From Pyxicephalus adspersus (taxonomy: Eukaryota; Chordata; Amphibia; Anura; Pyxicephalidae): 64,000 nt of DNA. The stretch is taken from contig NC_092869.1 of assembly GCF_032062135.1 (NCBI RefSeq), positions 48,474,267-48,538,266 on the forward strand, written 5' to 3'. This document shows positions 49,275 to 60,655 of this stretch, piece after piece; the stretch's first letter is position 1; every line of letters starts with the position of its first letter. The notes under the pieces are model-generated. The model was not told the origin of the DNA. It made no database searches and saw nothing but the letters and a program-made list of their open reading frames with translations. The translations under genes were made by a program, and so were the position numbers.

Positions 49275-49784
49275 CTTAAAAGAAAATTCAAGGAAATAAA
49301 AGTTAGAAACTTACAGCACGATGCACCGAATGGTCTGAAACAAAAACAATCTTCATTGCATCTAAACAACCAATCTCAAAGCTCTGCCCAAATTCTCAAA
49401 GCTTGAATCTGATTGGTTACTGTGGAAAGTGTATAAATAAATAAATAAACAAGGCTCAGTATAATGAAAGGAGAAATCTCAAACTATAAAACTTCAATTA
49501 CAGAAAGGATATTTCATCCCCCAGGATAATGCGATCTGGAGAAAGACAGATAGTCATTCTCTACAGTTTCTTCATAATTAGCAACAAAACTGATTCCCTT
49601 GCAATGCTATTTACCGGCTAACTAATTCCATTAAAAACTGCAAGCTATTAGGAGAACTGCTGAGAACTTTCCAAAGCAAGTTCCTTGATTAGTGGTGTTG
49701 GAAGGAAACCTTCTGTGAGAGACACACGGTGCTCAATTTATAAAATTCTGAGTGGTTTTAAAGTGCACTTAAGTCATGATTCTT

Positions 49785-49915
49785 GGATTGTAAGCTCTTC
49801 TGGGCAAAGTCTGGGCAAAGTTTGTATATGTTTGTCATTTGCAACCCCTATGTACAGACAGCGCTGCGTAATATGTTGGCGCCATAGAAATACAGTTTAA
49901 TAATAATGTTATGCT
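49785..49915 (+). repeat. SINE 3' portion
   Basis: 'gattgtaagctcttctgg' through 'cagcgctgcgtaatatgttg' to 'aataataatg'. A 17-base duplication (tctgggcaaag twice) is present inside. Confidence 0.8.
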
Positions 49916-50559
49916 GTTAAAAAAAAGGATTTGCTTATTACTATTACCAACCCTATTTTAAATGCCCTGGATATCATGTTGAGTCTGTGGTTTCCTTACT
50001 TTCAGCCTCAGACCTGGAACAAGTGTGTTCATTTCAACTCCTAATTATAAACATTTATTTGTTTCAGATAAAAGAAAAATGAAACCAGAGCGTCAGCATA
50101 CCAGACTGGCAATGGCAATGTTGGAAAGTTTAAGGAATAAAACACAGCCACATTTTTTCTGGAAAACTCGCAGGATAAACAGGAACAGCATGCTCTTAGA
50201 GATGAGAGTCCCCTATGCTGCTCTCACCCCATTCCCAATATCTAGATATTGGTCACATGACATGCCAGAGGGAGCTATGGGCAAATGCTTTCAGAACAAG
50301 CTTTCTTTTCATTAAATCAAATACGAGAAATAATTTGCATTCCCAAAATCCTACTTATCTACTTTGTTTTTTTTCCCTGTAAAGAAACTTCCCTTGAAAT
50401 GCATTGTATTGTTTTGTTATGATCAATAAACATATTTGGATTTTTAATAATCCGTTTGCCATTCTTTTCCTCTTCACCACATGTCTGAGATGTCATCTAG
50501 TGGCTTTTTCATCTCAGAGCTGCCCCATTGGAGTAACTATTCTCTAATGCAGAGTTTCC

Positions 50560-50896
50560 TAAAGCTGCGTACACACGTCAGATTTTTCTTGCCCGATAAT
50601 CGGCATCGGCCAGATATCGGGCGAGATTCTGGCGTGTGTACAGTCGGCGTCGTTCATCGTCCGTGGATCCGTCCTGGCGGATCCACGAATGATGAACGAC
50701 GACCGATCCTAATGCAAGGGAAGGGGGAGAGCGCGCAGCAGGGTGCCTATCCGTCGCTCTCCCCCTCCCCTCTCCATAGAGCAGAACAGTGCTGTATGTA
50801 CAGCACCGTTCATGCATCGTGTAGTCCTTTGTCGTTGGAAAGGATCGTGAAAGATCCTTTCCAACGACAAAAATTGCACGTGTGTACGCAGCTTTA
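50560..50896. mobile_element. Hairpin-rich MITE with ~19-bp TIRs, copy A
   Basis: Perfect terminal inverted repeats 'taaagctgcgtacacacgt' and 'acgtgtgtacgcagcttta'. The interior holds further palindromes (gtggatcc...ggatccac; 'gttggaaaggatc' and its inverse at about 50836-50866). It is inserted into the dispersed repeat that continues at 50897-51115. It has no transposase; the 152-codon frame across it (50481-50939) is not a gene. A relative lies at 52093-52545. Confidence 0.85.
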
Positions 50897-51115
50897 CCTG
50901 GATCCCTCCATAAGATGCTGGGGGTCCCTGGAGCAATGAACAGTTTGCACTTCTCAGGTCAGTGTGAGTGACACCAAGGATCTTTTTGGAGATCTGTTTG
51001 GTGACATTCTTCCCACAAACCATTATGCTAATATACTCTGAGCTGTATAATGCTATAGTAATTAAAGCCTGAAAACCTGAAAGATATTTCAAGGGTTCGC
51101 CATGTTAAAAAGTTT
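50897..51115 (-). repeat. Dispersed repeat (reverse copy), split by MITE copy A
   Basis: Read on the - strand it gives 'aacccttgaaatatctttc', 'gtgggaagaatgtcacc' and 'cactgacctgagaagtgca', matching 34099-34325. A short piece ('aggaaactctgcattag' on the - strand) lies beyond the MITE at about 50543-50559. Confidence 0.75.
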
Positions 51116-52092
51116 GCGATGACTCTTTGGTAGCCTTAGGTTGGCTGATTTTGGATCCAGTGCCTCTTAACTGTAACTGACTGAGGATAAAGCTGCCTGT
51201 CCACTATGATTTCTTTCCAATAATCCCCAGTGGCCAAAAAAAAAAGACCATGTTTTACATTATGAGTCAACTATACTCGGTCCCCATCTGAGCCACCACC
51301 TGAAAGGGCTTAGGCATACATATAGTTCCTTTGCATGCCCAGCCATCCACATCTGCTGCAGTGCATTGTGCAGCTCTACTCGGGATACTTCAACCTCCAT
51401 TGCTTCATTATCCCTTGGCTATTCCATCCCTGCTCCAGAATATGAATGCAATTATGTCCTTTTAACATTATCAAGATCTGCAATTACACTTCTAAATCTT
51501 TGGCCCCAAGATAATTGTTATTGACTCAATCTGATGAGTCACCTTTCATTCCATTCTAGAAAGGAACCCAGGCTTCCTATACATCATGTCATGGAAGAGA
51601 AAAAGCTTTCAGGGTAATTAGATAAAGTGTTTTGTTGCATCATACTGACATTCTCAGGCTCAAGTGCTTCAGCCCTTACATAAATATGCCAAAAAGCCGC
51701 CATACAAAAGCCTTTGAAAATGCTAAGGGAGTAGGAGTGCTTGTATGCTAGGAACTGCAGATATCTGGGTTTTGGGTTTGTAGCTGGTCATACAATTCAC
51801 CAACAAGTTCATTTAGCTGTAGCATTCAGCTTCAAAGTTTGCATTGTTCAAGTGATACAAACAATTCACAGCCCAATAAAAAAATTGTAGTGCCACGATT
51901 AATAATGACCATTTATGTGAAGATATCTACATACAATGATAAAAGGGAAAATCAATTTTCTGTGATATTATTCCTGTGCTGGGTATCCAACAGAGTACTA
52001 CAATAGACTCATTGTTCCATTAGAGCAAAACTATCAGTTCTCCTTCTTTATCAGATAGGAAAGATCGGCTACCCTCTCCACAAAGCTAAACC

Positions 52093-52545
52093 TTAAGCTA
52101 TGTACACACTTCCAATTATTATCGTTTGTAAACGAACGACGAACGATCCTGCACGATATCTGCGAAGGATCGTATAGCACCGATCCTGTACATACAGATA
52201 ACGACACGATCGTTCAAAGATATTGTACACACGTATATATACACACAGTATATATATATATATATATATACACACACATACACTCACATACACAATACAG
52301 CCAGTATCGATCAAATGTTCGTTCATCGCGCATGCTCAGAACATGCACGATCACTGAACGACCGTACACAGGATAGATGGTCAACGATCGTCGTCCAATC
52401 CGATCCGCCGGTCCGGTCGTTCATTTCCAACTACTATCCTCGTTCATCGGCGTCGTTGGTTACTTTTTTACGAACGATTTTTGGCCAATCGGTTGTTCGT
52501 CGTTCATTTCCAACAATAAAAATTGGACGTGTCTACGCAGCTTTA
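52093..52545. mobile_element. MITE with TIRs, copy B, with internal (TA)/(CA) microsatellite
   Basis: Ends 'ttaagctatgtacacact' and 'acgtgtctacgcagctttag' are imperfect inverted copies related to those of copy A. The interior has repeated 'cgatcgttc' and 'gttcatcg' words and a TA/CA run at about 52229-52291. Confidence 0.75.
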
Positions 52546-52574
52546 GGTCTACCTTTCTTTTAAAGAACAATTAA

Positions 52575-54400
52575 TAGCCCCCCTCCAAAACCTTCATCAG
52601 AGAAAATAATTTCCAGCTTTTCGTACAATCAGAGAAGAATCATCAAGCCCCTCGCCACAAAGCTAAACAAATATCTCTCCCCTCCATCAGAGTAGATCAA
52701 TCAGTTTCCTTCTATGCCTGGGAAGAGCTATCAGCTTCCCTCTCCATCAGAGAAAACTATTAGCTTCCTTTACATCAGAGGAGAACCTTCTTCTTCAGAG
52801 CTGAACCTTTTCTAAATCCGGCTGAATCACCTTTCCTTTCTGTACCATTAGAACTACCATTCCGCCTATATTTCAGAAGAACCATCATCCGCTCTTCATC
52901 AGATCCGCTCCTTACTAGAGGAACCATCAGATCCTCTCTTCATTAAGGAGGAATCATCATATCGCCTCTTCATCAGAGAGGAACCATCAGATCCGCTCTT
53001 CATCAGAGAGGAACCATCAGACCCACTCCTCATCAGAGAGGAACCATCAGACCCACTCCTCATCAGAGAGGAACCATCAGATTCGCTCTTCATCAGAAAG
53101 AAACCATCAGATCCGCTCTTCATCAGAAAGGAACCATCAGATTCGCTCTTCATCAGAAAGAAACCATACCATCAGATTCGCTCTTCATCAGAAAGAAACC
53201 ATCAGATCCGCTCTTCATCAGAAAGGAACCATCAGATTCGCTCTTCATCAGAAAGAAACCATAAGATCTGCTAAACATCAGAGAGGAACCATCAGATCCC
53301 CTCTTTATTAGAAAGGAACCATCAGATTCGCTCTTCATCAGATTCACGCTTCATCAGAGAGGAACCATCAGATTCGCACTTCATCAGAAAGAAACCATAA
53401 GATCTGATCTTCATCAGAGAGGAACCATCAGATCCGCTCTTCATCAGAGAGGAACCATCAGACCCGCTCTTCATCAGAGAGGAACCATCAGACCCGCTCT
53501 TCATCAGAGAGGAAACATCAGATTCGCTCTTCATCAAAAAGAAACCATCGGATCCACTCTTCATCAGAAAGGAACCATCAGATTCGCTCTTCATCAGAAA
53601 GAAACCATAAGATCTGCTCTTCATCAGAGAGAAACCATCAGATCCCCTCTTCATTAGAAAGGAACCATTAGATTCGCTCTTCATCAGATTCGCTCTTCAT
53701 CAGAGAGGAACCATCAGATCCGCTCTTCATCAGAAAGGAACCATCAGATTCGCTCTTCATCAGAAAGAAACCATAAGATCTGCTCTTCATCGGAGAGGAA
53801 CCATCAGATCCCCTCTTCATTAGACAGGAACCATCAGATCTGCTTTTCATCAGAGAGGAACAATTAGCTTCCCTCTCCGTCACAGCAGGACTCTACAAAG
53901 CGGAACCACCACCTTGTTTATCAGAGAAGAACCATCAGCTCCACTCTCCATTGGAGGAGATCCATCAGCTTTCCCCTGTACTTCTGGGAAAAGCCATCAC
54001 TTTCCCTCTCTTTAGAGCAGACCTATCTGCTCCAATTTCCATAAATTAAAATTATTAGCATCTCTCTCAATCAGAGAAAACTATTTGGTTCCTTTCCATC
54101 AGAAGAGAACCATCAGCCCCTCTCCTTGTAAGCACAGAACCATCAGCTTTTCTCTATACAAAGCTGAACCACCACCTTGTTTATCAGAGCAAACCAATCA
54201 TCGTTCCTCTCCATCAGAGTAGAATTATCAGCTTCTCTCTGCATCAGAATAGATCCATCAGCTCTTCTCTTTGTCATAGAACAACCATTGGCTTCCTTCT
54301 CTATCAGAGTAGGACCATCAGCTTCCTTTTCCATCCGAGTAGAACCATCAGCTCTTCACTTCATCAGAGAACAACCATCTGATCCCCTCTCTATCAGCTG
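52575..54400. repeat. 30-bp minisatellite with homogeneous core and degenerate flanks
   Basis: The unit 'gaaccatcagattcgctctt' + 'catcagaaag' repeats about 33 times at 52880-53865 with high identity. More diverged 'catcagagaagaaccatcag' units extend over 52575-52880 and 53865-54400. Because 30 is a multiple of three, the - strand reads as four open frames of a 10-residue repeat (LMKSESDGSF and variants). These frames are separated by stops or shifts and lie in an UNC79 intron, so they are treated as a by-product. Confidence 0.9.
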
Positions 54401-55592
54401 ATGTCTACTGCAAACTTTCCTTAAACTTTGTAAATAATCATTACAACCTGCTAAAAATGTACCCTGAATACGCCACAGTCATTTTTGTTCCTAAAAAAAA
54501 TTACCATTTAAACTCCACCAATGCTTTGAATACAGCAATGTAAACAGTGACAGCTCTTGATGTTAGGTATGCAAGGAGAAAAGTGACGTAAAAAGAATGT
54601 ATGAAGTCTAGGTTTTTTTTTTGTTTACAATCTTGTATTATAAGCAGCCAACACCTACTGTGGGTTTAGAGGGTCCCCCAGTCCATTAGGGTTTATTATT
54701 GTGGAATGAAATACTTACTGGATTCTAAGGGATTGTGAAGAGCATTTGTATTATTGATCCAGATACCGGTGTAGTGGGCTGCCTAAGGTAATATGGCCTG
54801 GCCAAAGGAGGATTTGGCTCAGACACGAGAAGTTTTATTTTCCCCTGTATTATATTTTCTGCTTGAGGCTTGAGCATCACATGATAATGGGATTTTGAAT
54901 TTGTTTAGGCTGTCATACAGAAACTTTTAGTTGCCTTTATCCAGAGAGATCATACCTCGGAATCCTTCTAGTTGTATCAGCCCACCACATGCTTTTTTCA
55001 ACAATAATAGATCCTAATGCATAGAACCCTTTGAACCACTGAAATTTATTGACTTTTTATGACAAGATTCTAAAACAAAGTTCAGTCTGGACTCCAAAGG
55101 TTCTGATTTTCATGCATACCTCCTTCTAGACCTAGTCCCTACTCAAGTCAAAAGGGGTCCTTCAGCCACCGCTCCCGGTTGAGCTGCCTTGGGTAATCAT
55201 TTCTTTCTGTACTGCTTAAAACCTGCAAATACCCTCTGCTACGCGAATTCCAGTGTGCGATACTTTTCATCCAGCTCTGGGGTTCCTTCTACCAAACATT
55301 CCCAATGGTAGCCAAATCAGGTACTTTAGCGGCACAGAGGTGTATTCCTTTTTCACTGTGGGATGCATATGCAAGCCAATAAACAATAAAACCTTTGCAA
55401 TTAATGCTATGCCAGTGTGCCTTTAAGTTTTATGATTAATGTGTTTTGTTGGAATTCTCTTTTGTTCTTTGTTTGCTTCCCGGCAATCAGAATAACTGAT
55501 TTCTGCCTAAGTGCTATAAATGTAAGCTGTCGGTGCCCCATGTGCAACAATATGTCTAAAAGCAGAGATTTATGTGGTAGCATGTAACTTAC

Positions 55593-55670
55593 TTTGACAA
55601 AAACCGTGGAATTGCATTCCTGCAGAGCCTCCATTAAGCTGATCAGATGCAGACACACCATCTCCACCAT
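55593..55670 (-). CDS. unc79: UNC79 26-codon exon
   Basis: Between 'cacttccag' and AAA|GTAAGT on the - strand, phase 0 in and out. Codes MVEMVCLHLISLMEAL and QECNSTVFVK. In the human protein, as I recall it, this segment directly follows ...LQLMAHNKV and precedes LIPMWLPM, which the neighbouring exons here reproduce. Confidence 0.93.
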
Positions 55671-55945
55671 CTGGAAGTGATAAAACACACATTCTAAGGG
55701 TATGAGTAATAGGGATACCATAGAGCTAGTACTTTACTAATAAACTCAATCAATTTATAGCTCTCAAGTCTTCAGTTTGATTGGATCTCTTAGGTATCCT
55801 TTTCAGAACACCAGCATGAAATGAACTAGTGCAGAACTTAATTTCATAGATACCTGGACCTGTTTATATCACAGGATCAGATAGGGTCTCAAAGAATACA
55901 CGGCTCATTAAGTATTGACAGCCAGGTCTTGTTTGCGGGCCTAAC

Positions 55946-56143
55946 GGCAAAGAAAGCATGGGCCATGCCTTGGAGCTCTAGGAAGCCAGTGGCAGCACAA
56001 ATCATGGCATCGACATATATAATAAAAGGTTCCAGCAGCTCATCTGGGTCCTTGTTACAGCTTTCCCTGTAGACTTTGTTCATGGAATAGTGTACTGTAC
56101 ACATACATTTCAACCACTCTGTGTCCATACATCTAGAACTAAG
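55946..56143 (-). CDS. Coding-like open block inside UNC79 intron: possible extra exon
   Basis: An open - strand frame with strongly protein-like composition, including WLKCMCTVHYSMNKVY, DPDELLEPFIIYVDAM and GFLELQGMAHAFFA. If it is an exon, the acceptor 'ctgctagcag' (exon from 56143) and a weak donor GCC|GTTAGG (exon to 55946) give 198 bases, phase 0 in and out, which fits between its UNC79 neighbours. The frame stays open 23 codons past that donor. In human, as I recall, the two flanking exons are joined directly, so this block is not part of the known protein. Alternatives: a lineage-specific cassette or mutually exclusive exon, a fragment of another gene, or a transposon-derived piece. 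The preceding exon is also 198 bases and shares LQ-x-MAH at the same offset, but overall similarity is low. Confidence 0.45.
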
Positions 56144-57666
56144 CTGCTAGCAGAGTAAAGTGGTTGTGTTGTCATTATTCTAGTTATTGGGTTTATAAAT
56201 ACTGATATAAGGTGAGCAAACTGACCCTTTCAGCCTCTTTTCTGACCCTTAGCCCCCATTTCATAGGGCTACAACATCTAATCTTGCCCAAGGGGACATT
56301 AGTTTCATGTGAATGTTACAAGGGTAACTCCAAATATCCCTGAACTAAACTTTTTCTATACTTTTCCTTCATATTTGAATGTTTATTGGAGAAAAGAATG
56401 GGAACAACAGAAACAAACAGGAACAAAAAGTAAGAACATTATACAACAATATCAATCCCTATACAGAGCATTCAGACAATAATTGTTACAAATTCCCGGG
56501 ATCATTTTAAATGTTTGATAAACAAAGACCCAGAAGGGTCTGAGGAATGTTAATTAAAATACAGAAAAGCTCAGCATCAGAGAAAGAAGGTAATAATAAG
56601 GGATACCATGGGTAGAAGATGAGAGGACTAGAGAAGGAGATGGGCTTTTCTAAAACAACAACATATTGGACAAAGGGTTCTCCATAGTTATGGGGCACCT
56701 AGATAAAATGTTAGGGGTTTGATGGATGCCATGACAAAAAGTGGACAAGAGTGTTTCTTTATCTTGTGACCTTCATGGTATCTCTCCCTTTTACCCTGCC
56801 TTTGTGATCTATTCTTATTCACCGGTCTCTTTTTCCTAAAAAATCATGCAATACCATTAACGTTGCACCATATATATAGTTGGGAGGAAGTGGCTCCCTC
56901 TGTGTTCTACAAAAGTGGTAAGAGTACACCAAGACAAGACAAGGTCTAGATAGAGTCCATGGTGAGATTAGAATGGTATGGCTGAGAAAAGACCAATAAC
57001 ATTCTATTTCAAGATCAAGACAGAAGCAGTATTCATCATAGTGAATCATCCCCATGTACTGATATGAAATAAGAAAAGGTCCAACGTTAAAATCATTTTC
57101 CAATTTGTACGACTTGTAGCACTTGTACTAGAGGTGTTGCAGTACAAGGTAAATGTTGAGAATTTGTCTTGTTAGAAAGTGTTAAATTACAGCTCTAAAA
57201 ATACATCCAACCTAATGTGGAGTTTATTTATGGAAGCTTTGCATTTACACCTTTTACCTAACCACCTATTTTTGTAGAATATTGCAATAAACTTTTTTCT
57301 ACTCCTATAACTCAGGAAGTTTATTTCTTACTGGTCTCCTCTCGATTTGGCTGAAGCTTAGATGAGACTCAAGCACATAAAAAGGGTTAGGATTTGTCTT
57401 GAACTTTACAACTCCATTTCATAATGCCATGGGTATCTGAATTTTGTATTATTATATCCAGAACTAATATTTTAGGATTTGGTGACTTCTTCTCTGTAAC
57501 AAAATCCCAGTGATTAGTGATCCAGACCAGAAAAATCAGTTTTGCTTCAAGACTACAGTCTTGAAGCACTAAGTTATTGATGCATATTGAGTATAGTTTA
57601 GTAAGTTGAAGCTATTTAGAATTGGGACATCACCATCTCCCCTTGGCAAGATCTCATCATACTCAC
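56144..57666. other. UNC79 intron, no other exon seen
   Basis: No further coding-like block or recognisable repeat. The - strand frames here (for example 56819-57103) lack splice context and protein-like character. Confidence 0.4.
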
Positions 57667-57864
57667 CACAGTGTTGTGTGCCATCAGCTGGAGTATGCTG
57701 GGAGTGACGCGACTCCAGAACTCCAAAGCTGTCAGGATCGCTGTGAAGCTGAACTCATTCTGGTTCTGAACAGTGGGAGCAATAGCGGCCTGCTCACAGA
57801 ACACCGTCCATAGCTGGGCAAAGATGAAGGCGTGGAAGAGGGAGCACATGTGGAGCACTGAGGT
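57667..57864 (-). CDS. unc79: UNC79 66-codon exon
   Basis: Acceptor 'ctaacctgcag', donor GTG|GTGAGT on the - strand, phase 0 in and out. Codes TSVLHMCSLFHAFIFAQLW, a variable AIAPTVQNQ part, then NEFSFTAILTALEFW and TPSILQLMAHNTV. Close to the human segment; helical, consistent with the HEAT-like architecture of UNC79. Confidence 0.95.
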
Positions 57865-58157
57865 CTGCAGGTTAGATTAAAACATGTAACTACATAAACA
57901 CATTTCATATTTTGCACAGTAAAAGTATGATAAAGGTTGATTTATTCAAGTGTACCTGTCATAAAAACATCTTAAACCAACAACTCTCCAAACAAATAGT
58001 GATTAATATGAAGAATAGGAATTCAAAAATAATTAAAGTCTCTCTAGCAGAAACTATTTCATTCTGGATAGCACGGGAATGGTTGCATTAGTTGTATTGT
58101 TGTTTGTGCCATTGTGTACCCCTATTTTTTGTGTGGGTGTCACATAGGCAGGAAGTG

Positions 58158-58204
<47 letters not shown>
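58158..58204. repeat. (TA)n microsatellite
   Basis: More than 20 consecutive TA units in an UNC79 intron. Confidence 0.95.
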
Positions 58205-58209
<5 letters not shown>

Positions 58210-58422
58210 TGCTTCATTCAGCCAGCAAGAGAAGTTCTTTTGTGGTATACATCAGGGCAATGTAACTGTCAGGACTGTATTCAGATAAATACAAATTCTT
58301 TGGAAGGTAAAAAGGTAAATCCCACGGATGTATTTTATCTCTTGAGGGATTTTGCCAGGCAGAATTAAGTAGGAAAATCAGCCAGGCCAATGTCATCATA
58401 ATATATAAACAATATACAGTAC

Positions 58423-58609
58423 CTTTGATTGTTCAGGGAAACCAATAAGAATCACGATGAGATGATCGGCCACAAGGGAGCCCGCATCTAGAGGAATTGG
58501 CATGCATGGCGAGGGGGTGTTTGGGCAAACCACTCCATGGGTGAGAGACCCCAAAAGAAGCCAGGACAGGAGGCGGATGTGTGACACGCACTCAATGAAC
58601 TCTTTAGGC
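58423..58609 (-). CDS. unc79: UNC79 exon (phase 2 in, phase 0 out)
   Basis: On the - strand after 'ttttaaaatcag' and before AAG|GTACTG. The first base completes a Gly codon. Codes PKEFIECVSHIRLLSWLLLG, then a CPNTPSPCMPIPLDAGS segment and VADHLIVILIGFPEQSK. Closely matches the human UNC79 segment as I recall it, with the two cysteines around the SPC-x-PIPLDAGS turn. Confidence 0.95.
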
Positions 58610-59445
58610 CTGATTTTAAAAAAAAAATGAAAGATTAGGAAAAAAGCTAATGAGTTGTTTATATGCTTTTTATGCCATGCTGATTCCATCTCTGGATTTT
58701 TTGTAGTTTATGTAAGGTCTAAAAATCATAATAAAACTGCAAAACAAAATTGTTTGGAAGGATTAAAGGATCTGTCAACCCAAACATTACTCATAGGTTG
58801 GTTGGTATGAGTAAATTTGGATGAGGAAGTAAAGCAAACAGGCGTTTTAACCATTTCATACTCAGTCCAAAAACACAAATCAATACACTGACTGTTGGGT
58901 CACCACAACAGGTCTGACCTGTTCAGCTATGGACTCAAGACCTCTAAAGAAGGTGGCCTGCGATATCTGAAATTAAATATCTCTGCCTGTCTGCTTTCCT
59001 CCCATAGTGCATCATACTATGTGGTATCTGATCACAGTTTATCGATCCCCAACCCATGTGAATCAGTGACCTGTATGTCCCCCTGTCCTTGTAGCCAGCT
59101 CTCTAGTCGTCCTTACTTGATCACCTTTGATAAGTAATAACCATTGTGTATCCAGAACAACCCATAAGACCTTTCCTTTGATCTGACCCAGTTATCCAGA
59201 CAACACAACTTGGCTCTTGTCAACGTCGCTCAGATCAATACAATTGTCCATTTTTCTTGCTTCCAAAGAAACACCTTCCAGAACTGGCCGTTTACTTACT
59301 GCCTAATACACCCCCTGATTCCCATGACAGGTGCCATTGTAATTTAAAAATGAATTTTACATGTCAGTGGGTTCAATGTTCTGGTGGATCAGTGTACACC
59401 TTATTACAGATCATGGTAATCTTTGTCTTGTGCTGGCTCTCTTAC

Positions 59446-59621
59446 CCTTGCTGCATGGCTGACGGTGGGTGATAGAGCCAAGGCAGATATCGTATAACAG
59501 CCTTATTGTCCCGATGGTTTCCTCGCGTTATCTCCATTGCGGCTATTTGTGCGAGGCCGACTTTGAGATGACCACCAAACGTGTCTTCATGTAAGGGCTG
59601 TGAGCAGGTCTTCATGTGGCT
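59446..59621 (-). CDS. unc79: UNC79 exon (58 codons + 2 bases)
   Basis: Acceptor 'tattccctgcag', donor AAGG|GTAAGAG on the - strand. Codes SHMKTCSQPLHEDTFGGHLK, then VGLAQIAAMEITRGNHR and AVIRYLPWLYHPPSAMQQ, ending with two bases of Gly. Nearly identical to the human segment as recalled, one of the best conserved parts in the window. Confidence 0.95.
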
Positions 59622-59714
59622 CTGCAGGGAATAGAGAGAATCAGATCATACAGAATGCCAACCCAAGGCATGTGGGAAGCCATCATTTACCAGTGCTGCT
59701 ATATTAACACTTAC

Positions 59715-59804
59715 CTTCAATTTGGTTAATGTATGCATATCAGCAATGAAGTCCAAAATGTCCCCGATGTATTGGCGGGTGCACTCCATGGCGGCTGTCC
59801 CACA
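59715..59804 (-). CDS. unc79: UNC79 30-codon exon, most upstream seen
   Basis: Acceptor 'gtgttgtag', donor AAG|GTAAGT on the - strand, phase 0 in and out. Codes CGTAAMECTRQYIGDIL and DFIADMHTLTKLK. The seven exons from here to the stop total 972 bases, exactly 323 codons plus stop. The preceding exon was not found before the right edge of the window, so UNC79 is partial here. Confidence 0.94.
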
Positions 59805-60146
59805 CTACAACACAAATCATCCCATTATCACCAGCTCGACTACAAAAAAGAACTGCCTAATACCAGGACAAAATGAAGAATCTAAGCAGTACATGGGAAA
59901 CAGGAAGATTTTCTTCAGTTTTTCTGGTAGTAAAATGAGTTTTTTTGCTGGACTACAGAAATCATCTCCACTCTGCAGAGTAGAACTGGGCAGCGTTAGG
60001 AAAGTTAGGAACACTCCAGGTATTTGGTGGGATCAACTGGTATATTGTTGCAATTACTGAACTGATATAACAAAACACTTTCAAGTATACATTTACCAAG
60101 CAGAAGAAAAAATAAGGTAATTGTTGGGATTTACATATTCTTTAAA

Positions 60147-60530
60147 TCAGCCCTCCAGCCTCCCCTTCAGTTTTGCACAGTTGTACCGGCTTCTTTCCAG
60201 TACCAAAATTGATTTCTCTGCACACAGTGAGCTTCTTGTGCATTAGAAGCTGCAGTAGGTCAGATGGACCTTGCCTCCTTTCATGGCTGGAGGATTACCA
60301 GCATTATCTGTCCCCCCCCCAAGCCTGTCTGCCCCCGGATGCCTGCTTCATTCATTGGATTTCAGTTCTTTCAATCATGGAGGCTCTGAATCACACATGG
60401 GTGTTACCTAAGGTGGTCATGAATGCACCCTGTCTAGGCAAGACTATGGGGGTACTGAGACTTGGTGTTGTATTGTTTTCAGTAAACAATGCACAGCACC
60501 CTGCTCACCCCTCCTACCAGCCATGATCGC
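60147..60530 (+). repeat. Dispersed repeat, family shared with 48366-48700
   Basis: 'cagccctccagcctcccctt', 'ttgcacagttgtaccggct', 'gaggattaccagcattatct' and 'tcattcattggatttcagtt' occur in the order seen in the copy at 48366; the beginning is also shared with 9080-9140. Confidence 0.7.
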
Positions 60531-60655
60531 CCTGCATTGTATGGTGTAATACAGAATGCCAGTGATTAATTAATTATTATTTATCAATTAAAAAAACATG
60601 TAATTAAAACAAAGATTTTATTTAAAAAAATAAATTATATATATATTATATGTAT

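Noticed and set aside
50481..50939. 152-codon + strand frame
   Set aside because: Runs across the MITE at 50560-50896 and into the surrounding dispersed repeat; palindromic repeat DNA, not a gene.
52899..53883. Four - strand frames with repeated KSESDGSFLM-like units
   Set aside because: Direct reading of the 30-bp minisatellite in an UNC79 intron; interrupted by stops, so no protein is claimed.
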